Origin: Streptomyces sp. adm13(2018)
GTDB taxonomy: Bacteria > Actinomycetota > Actinomycetes > Streptomycetales > Streptomycetaceae
NCBI RefSeq assembly: GCF_008042145.1
Contig: NZ_RDBH01000141.1
Coordinates: forward strand, 167,023-204,811
DNA length: 37,789 nucleotides
Reading direction: 5' to 3'
Position 1 is the stretch's first letter. Each line of letters begins with the position of its first letter. Shown in pieces: positions 33,867 through 37,789 of the stretch. Below the pieces are notes generated by a model. The model worked only from the letters and a program-made list of their open reading frames with translations, had not been told where the DNA came from and searched no databases. The translations under genes were made by a program, and so were the position numbers.

Positions 33867-35729
33867 GTGGAACATTCTCAGAGCACAGGCACGGGGCTGT
33901 TGCTCGCCGGGCGTTACCGGCTGGGCGAGTCCATCGGACGCGGCGGCATGGGCAAGGTCTGGCGCGCCCACGACGAGGTGTTGCACCGCGTCGTGGCGGT
34001 CAAGGAGCTGACGGCCGGCCGGTTCGTGGGCGAGGCCGACCGCCTGGTGCTGCACGCCCGGACGCAGAAGGAGGCGCGGGCCGCCGCGCGGATCACGCAT
34101 CCGGGCGTGGTGACCGTCCACGACGTCCTGGAGCACGACGACCGGCCGTGGATCGTGATGCAGTACGTCGACGGTCCCTCGCTCGCCGACGCCGCCAAGG
34201 AGAAGGGCCCGATCGACCCGCACGAGGCGGCGCGGATCGGGCTGCACGTCCTCGGGGCGCTGCGCGCGGCGCACGCGGCGGGGGTGCTCCACCGGGACGT
34301 CAAGCCGGGCAACGTCCTGCTCGCCCGGGACGGGAGCGTCCTGATCACCGACTTCGGGATCGCGGCGATCGAGGGTGACGCGACCATCACCCGGACGGGC
34401 GAACTCGTCGGTTCCATCGACTATCTGGCCCCCGAGCGGGTGCGGGGCGGCGACCCCGGTCCCGCCTCCGACCTCTGGTCGCTGGGCGCCACCCTGTACA
34501 CGGCGGTCGAGGGCACCTCGCCGTTCCGCCGCACCTCGCCGATCAGCACCATGCAGGCGGTGGTGGCCGAGGAGCCGCCGTACCCGGAGAAGGCCGGTCC
34601 GCTGGCCCCCGTGATCGTGGCGCTGCTGCGCAAGGACCCCGCGCAGCGGCCGCCGGCGGACGAGACGGGGCGGATGCTGCTCGACGCGATGGAGGGGCGT
34701 TCGTCGGCGGCCGCGCAGGCTTACGTCCCGACCCAGCGGGTGACGCGGGAGGACCTGGGCACGAGGGGCGACGGCTCGGTCTCCGGCGACGACCTCGTCA
34801 CGCTGGGGGAGGACCCCGACGGTCCGGGGCCGACGGGCACGGCCCGTGCCACGGCGCCGCCGGCCACCACGCCGTGGCCCCATCCGGCCCAGCCCTCCCA
34901 CACGACTCGCCCCTCTCGCCCTTCCCACACCACTCACTCGTCCCACGCGACACACCCGCCCCACGCGACTCACCCCTCGCACCCGTCCCGTTCGCTCCAG
35001 GGCGCTCAGCAGTCCCCGGGGCCGCAGGGATCGCCGGGGTCGGCGCACCCGCCCACCCTCGTGCCGCCGCACGGCGCGCCCGCCGTCTCCGGCGGGGCCT
35101 CCGGCGGCGGCCGGAGCTGGCGCACCGCCGTCCTGGCGGCCCTGCTCGCCGGGCTCGTCGCGGGCGGCGCGGTCTTCGCCGCCATGAACAACACGGGCGG
35201 CGACCGGGCCGGCGGCGACCGGACCTCGACGACCGGCCCCGCCTCCGCCACCACCACGCAGGGCGTCCCGGGCGGCGTCCCGAAGGGCTGGCACCGCGTC
35301 GACGACCCGAAGGGGTTCAGCCTGGCGGTGCCGGACGGCTGGAAGCGGCAGACGGAGGGCGACAACATCGACTACACCCCGGACAACGGCCGCCACCGCA
35401 TCCGGATCAACGTCGACCCCAGCCCCGACTTCGAGAACCCGTACATGCACGCGCTCGACCTGGAGCGGATCGTCGCGAAGCGGATGGAGTACACCCGGAT
35501 CAAGCTCGGCCAGACCACCTACCGGGACCAGGTGCGCTCCAGCCTGTGGGAGTTCACCTGGACGGAGAAGCAGAACTTCCCCGGGCCGCGGCACGCGATC
35601 GACCTCATGTACTACGCCGACGACGGCACGGAGTACGCGATCTACATGTCGTCGCCGGAGTCGAGCTGGGAGACCACCCGCGAGCAGTTCGACATCGTCC
35701 TCCAGCACTGGCGGGCCCCGGGCGACTGA
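33867..35729 (+). CDS. transmembrane Ser/Thr protein kinase (PknB-like) 3
   Basis: This 620-residue kinase has its catalytic domain at residues 15-275: GRGGMGKVW, Lys46 in VAVKELTAG, HRDVKPGN (Asp144), Asp162 in TDFGIA, and GSIDYLAPE. All catalytic residues are present. A cytoplasmic juxtamembrane linker carries a His/Ser/Thr/Pro-rich stretch (about 345-375), then one membrane helix (about 420-440, TAVLAALLAGLVAGGAVFAA). A C-terminal extracytoplasmic domain (GWHRVDDPKGFSLAVPDGW to the end) is related to those of the two preceding genes. The GTG start at 33867 has GGGCGGGGGC upstream. It is probably in its own transcription unit, since a hairpin lies upstream and a 135-bp gap precedes it. Confidence 0.93.
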   Translation: MEHSQSTGTGLLLAGRYRLGESIGRGGMGKVWRAHDEVLHRVVAVKELTAGRFVGEADRLVLHARTQKEARAAARITHPGVVTVHDVLEHDDRPWIVMQYVDGPSLADAAKEKGPIDPHEAARIGLHVLGALRAAHAAGVLHRDVKPGNVLLARDGSVLITDFGIAAIEGDATITRTGELVGSIDYLAPERVRGGDPGPASDLWSLGATLYTAVEGTSPFRRTSPISTMQAVVAEEPPYPEKAGPLAPVIVALLRKDPAQRPPADETGRMLLDAMEGRSSAAAQAYVPTQRVTREDLGTRGDGSVSGDDLVTLGEDPDGPGPTGTARATAPPATTPWPHPAQPSHTTRPSRPSHTTHSSHATHPPHATHPSHPSRSLQGAQQSPGPQGSPGSAHPPTLVPPHGAPAVSGGASGGGRSWRTAVLAALLAGLVAGGAVFAAMNNTGGDRAGGDRTSTTGPASATTTQGVPGGVPKGWHRVDDPKGFSLAVPDGWKRQTEGDNIDYTPDNGRHRIRINVDPSPDFENPYMHALDLERIVAKRMEYTRIKLGQTTYRDQVRSSLWEFTWTEKQNFPGPRHAIDLMYYADDGTEYAIYMSSPESSWETTREQFDIVLQHWRAPGD

Positions 35730-35786
35730 ACGGGGCGACTGAACCGGGCAGCCGAACCGGGCGACTGAACCGGGCGCCCGAACCGG
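35719..35786 (+). repeat. 13-bp tandem repeats spanning the kinase 3 stop codon
   Basis: Variants of GGCGACTGAACCG occur about five times in a row from 35720, the first containing the TGA stop. The third and fifth copies are degenerate (AGCCGAACCG, GCCCGAACCG). Confidence 0.75.
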
Positions 35787-35844
35787 CCCGGAAACTCCGA
35801 AACGGGCCCGGCCACAGCCGTAAGCCGCTGATCAGGCCTTATGT

Positions 35845-35904
35845 GCCAGTGATCGCTGGCGTGATGTGGGTACCCGGTGAAAACGCGTTACCGACGGGTA
35901 CCCA
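35845..35904. promoter_or_regulatory. cluster of palindromes upstream of gabD2
   Basis: Three kinds of palindrome lie within 60 bp: GCCAG-N6-CTGGC (35845-35860), GGGTACCC twice (35868-35875 and 35897-35904), and AACGCGTT (35883-35890) midway between the GGGTACCC pair. The dense dyad symmetry just upstream of the aldehyde dehydrogenase gene suggests operator sites; no regulator gene for it is in the window. Confidence 0.5.
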
Positions 35905-35934
35905 AAGGGCCTGGAGGCGCTTACGCTCGCCCTC

Positions 35935-37599
35935 ATGACGGACTCGCAGGCCCCCGCCGCCCCCTCGGTTCCCGACGTCCCCGCCGCGCAGGCCGGAGCC
36001 TCCGCGCCCGCCGGGGCGACCAACCCCGTCGCGCCCGCGCCCGCCGGCGCCCGCACGGCCGCCGACGTCGTGACGCCCGAGGTCGTCGCCCGGCTCACCC
36101 GGGGCGTCGTCGGCTCCGGGCGGACCGCCAACCACACCCCGTTCACCGGGGCGAAGCTGGCCGACCTGCCCGAGTCCACCCCGGAGGACGTCGCCGAGGC
36201 CTTCACGCGCGCGCGGGCCGCCCAGGCCGCCTGGGCCGCCACCCCGGTCCGGGCCCGCGCCGCCGTGCTGCTGCGCTTCCACGACCTGGTCCTCCAGCGC
36301 CAGGGCGAGGTCCTCGACCTCATCCAGCTGGAGACCGGCAAGGCGCGCCTGCACGCCCACGAGGAGGTGCAGGCGGTCGCCGTCGCCGCCCGCCACTACG
36401 GCCGCAAGGCCGCCTCCTACCTGAAGCCGCGCCGCCACACCGGTGTCGTGCCGACCCTCACCAAGGTCACCGAGCTGCGCCAGCCGCGCGGCGTCGTCGG
36501 CCAGATCGCCCCCTGGAACTACCCGCTCGAACTCTCCGTCGGCGACGCGCTGCCCGCCTTCGTCTCGGGCAACGCCGTCGTCATGAAGCCCGACACGGAG
36601 ACCGCGCTCACCGCGCTGTGGGCCCGTGACCTGCTCATCGAGGCCGGTCTGCCCGCCGAGGTGTTCCAGGTCGTCCTCGGCGACGGTCCGGTCGTCGGCC
36701 CGGAGGTCGTCAAGCACGCCGACTACGTCTCCTTCACCGGCTCCACCCGTACCGGCCGCGAGGTCGCCCAGGGCGCCGCGGCCCGCCTCGTCGGCGTCTC
36801 CCTCGAACTCGGCGGCAAGAACGCCATGCTCGTCCTCCGGGACGCCGACATCGAGAAGGCCGCCGCCGGAGCCGTCCGCGCCTGCTTCTCCTCCGCGGGC
36901 CAGCTCTGCATCTCCATCGAGCGCCTCTACGTGCACGAGTCGGTCGCCGACGCCTTCCTCGACCGCTTCGCCGCCCGCACCCGGGCCATGCGGCTGGGCA
37001 ACTCCCTCGCCTACGGCGCCGACATGGGCTCGCTCGTCGGCGAGCGCCAGCTGGAGACCGTCACGAAGCACGTCGAGGAGGCCGTCGCCAAGGGCGCCAC
37101 GCTGGTCGCCGGCGGCGTCGCCCGCCCCGACATCGGCCCCCTGTTCTTCGAGCCGACCATCCTCGACGGCGTCGAGGCCCCGATGGCGGTCTGCGGCGAG
37201 GAGACCTTCGGCCCGGTCGTCTCGATCTACCGCTTCCGCGACGAGGACGAGGTCGTCGACCTCGCCAACGCCACCCCGTACGGCCTGAACTCCTCCGTCT
37301 GGACGAAGGACTCCCGGCGGGGCCACGCGGTCGCGGCCCGGCTGCGCACCGGCACCGTCAACATCAACGAGGGATACGCCCCCGCCTACGGCAGCGTGCA
37401 GTCCCCGATGGGCGGCATGAAGGACTCCGGGCTCGGCCGCCGCCACGGCTCCGAGGGCATCCTCAAGTACACCGAGGCCCAGACGGTCGCCCAGCAGCGC
37501 CTGATCCCGCTCGCGCCGTCCTTCGGGATGGACGACGAGAAGTACGCCGCGTTCATGAGCGCGTCCCTGAAGGCGATGAAGGCCCTGCGCCTGCGCTGA
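35935..37599 (+). CDS. gabD2: succinate-semialdehyde dehydrogenase (NADP+), aldehyde dehydrogenase family
   Basis: This 554-residue aldehyde dehydrogenase oxidises succinate semialdehyde to succinate, as judged from similarity to the GabD2 group of actinobacteria. Landmarks are IAPWNYPLELS (cofactor site), FTGSTRTGREVA, ELGGKNAM (catalytic Glu), SSAGQLCIS (catalytic Cys), and EETFGPVVSIYRF. A Pro/Ala-rich extension of about 60 residues precedes the domain. The ATG at 35935 is close to a TACGCT -10-like hexamer and lacks a good Shine-Dalgarno, so it may be leaderless. The gene is complete, but part of it (36943-37117) recurs in reverse at the window's end. Confidence 0.9.
   Translation: MTDSQAPAAPSVPDVPAAQAGASAPAGATNPVAPAPAGARTAADVVTPEVVARLTRGVVGSGRTANHTPFTGAKLADLPESTPEDVAEAFTRARAAQAAWAATPVRARAAVLLRFHDLVLQRQGEVLDLIQLETGKARLHAHEEVQAVAVAARHYGRKAASYLKPRRHTGVVPTLTKVTELRQPRGVVGQIAPWNYPLELSVGDALPAFVSGNAVVMKPDTETALTALWARDLLIEAGLPAEVFQVVLGDGPVVGPEVVKHADYVSFTGSTRTGREVAQGAAARLVGVSLELGGKNAMLVLRDADIEKAAAGAVRACFSSAGQLCISIERLYVHESVADAFLDRFAARTRAMRLGNSLAYGADMGSLVGERQLETVTKHVEEAVAKGATLVAGGVARPDIGPLFFEPTILDGVEAPMAVCGEETFGPVVSIYRFRDEDEVVDLANATPYGLNSSVWTKDSRRGHAVAARLRTGTVNINEGYAPAYGSVQSPMGGMKDSGLGRRHGSEGILKYTEAQTVAQQRLIPLAPSFGMDDEKYAAFMSASLKAMKALRLR
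36943..37117 (+). repeat. source copy of the 175-bp inverted repeat inside gabD2
   Basis: The segment encodes VADAFLDRFAARTRAMRLGN onward and fits the aldehyde dehydrogenase frame, so it is the original copy. Its perfect reverse complement occupies 37615-37789. Confidence 0.97.
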
Positions 37600-37614
37600 C
37601 CGCCGGCCCCTGAC

Positions 37615-37789
37615 CGCCGCCGGCGACCAGCGTGGCGCCCTTGGCGACGGCCTCCTCGACGTGCTTCGTGACGGTCTCCAGCTGGCGCTCGCCGACGAGC
37701 GAGCCCATGTCGGCGCCGTAGGCGAGGGAGTTGCCCAGCCGCATGGCCCGGGTGCGGGCGGCGAAGCGGTCGAGGAAGGCGTCGGCGAC
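37615..37789 (-). repeat. perfect reverse-complement copy of part of gabD2 at the window end
   Basis: All 175 bases are identical to the reverse complement of 36943-37117. The copy begins 15 bp after the gabD2 stop and runs off the window. It encodes a minus-strand fragment without a start, ribosome-binding site or stop of its own. A fold-back contig-end artefact is the likeliest explanation. Confidence 0.97.

Noticed and set aside
37553..37744. Minus-strand aldehyde dehydrogenase gene fragment
   Set aside because: It is only the reading of the 175-bp inverted copy; it has no proper start and changes to non-homologous sequence at the repeat edge.

Overview
The window is high-GC actinobacterial DNA, almost certainly Streptomyces. 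Codon third positions are strongly G/C, and GTG starts are common. The block whiD, bldM, shbA, guaB and guaB3, with groES-groEL1 nearby, is a Streptomyces core-chromosome arrangement. In S. coelicolor, as I recall, groES/groEL1 are SCO4761/4762 and whiD/bldM are SCO4767/4768. All functions below come from reading the sequence and from family knowledge; no database search was run.

Layout. 1-5.7 kb: two paralogous secreted polysaccharide deacetylases (the first cut by the window edge) around a DGPF-protein/ECF42-type sigma factor pair, a small membrane protein and a SAM methyltransferase; a tiny lipoprotein overlaps the second deacetylase. 5.7-8.06 kb: the groES-groEL1 heat-shock operon behind two CIRCE operators, ending at a 20-bp terminator stem. 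8.1-15.5 kb: a probable accessory sugar-utilisation cassette with a 2-hydroxyacid dehydrogenase, two ABC permeases, a sugar-binding lipoprotein, a DeoR/LacI-chimeric regulator and a divergent DUF2264 protein. Two matching promoters and five copies of a GATCGAA half-site tie the cassette together. 15.5-18.1 kb: short-chain dehydrogenase, MOSC protein and LysR regulator. 18.1-23.4 kb: developmental regulators whiD and bldM, the sigma factor gene shbA, and guaB and guaB3. 23.4-27.4 kb: a membrane protein, a nucleotide-sugar dehydrogenase homologue lacking active-site residues, and glpD. 27.5-35.7 kb: three consecutive transmembrane Ser/Thr kinase-family genes; the first and third look active and the middle one is a pseudokinase. 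35.9-37.6 kb: a succinate-semialdehyde-type aldehyde dehydrogenase.

Two features need caution. The pseudokinase gene contains a perfect 61-bp inverted repeat exactly where its reading frame breaks. The last 175 bases of the window are a perfect reverse-complement copy of an internal part of the aldehyde dehydrogenase gene. Two perfect inverted duplications close together suggest assembly or template-switch artefacts rather than biology.

The best candidates for undescribed biology are the DUF2264 sugar cassette with its chimeric regulator, the active/pseudo/active kinase cluster sharing an extracytoplasmic domain, and the nucleotide-sugar dehydrogenase homologue without its catalytic Cys and Glu.
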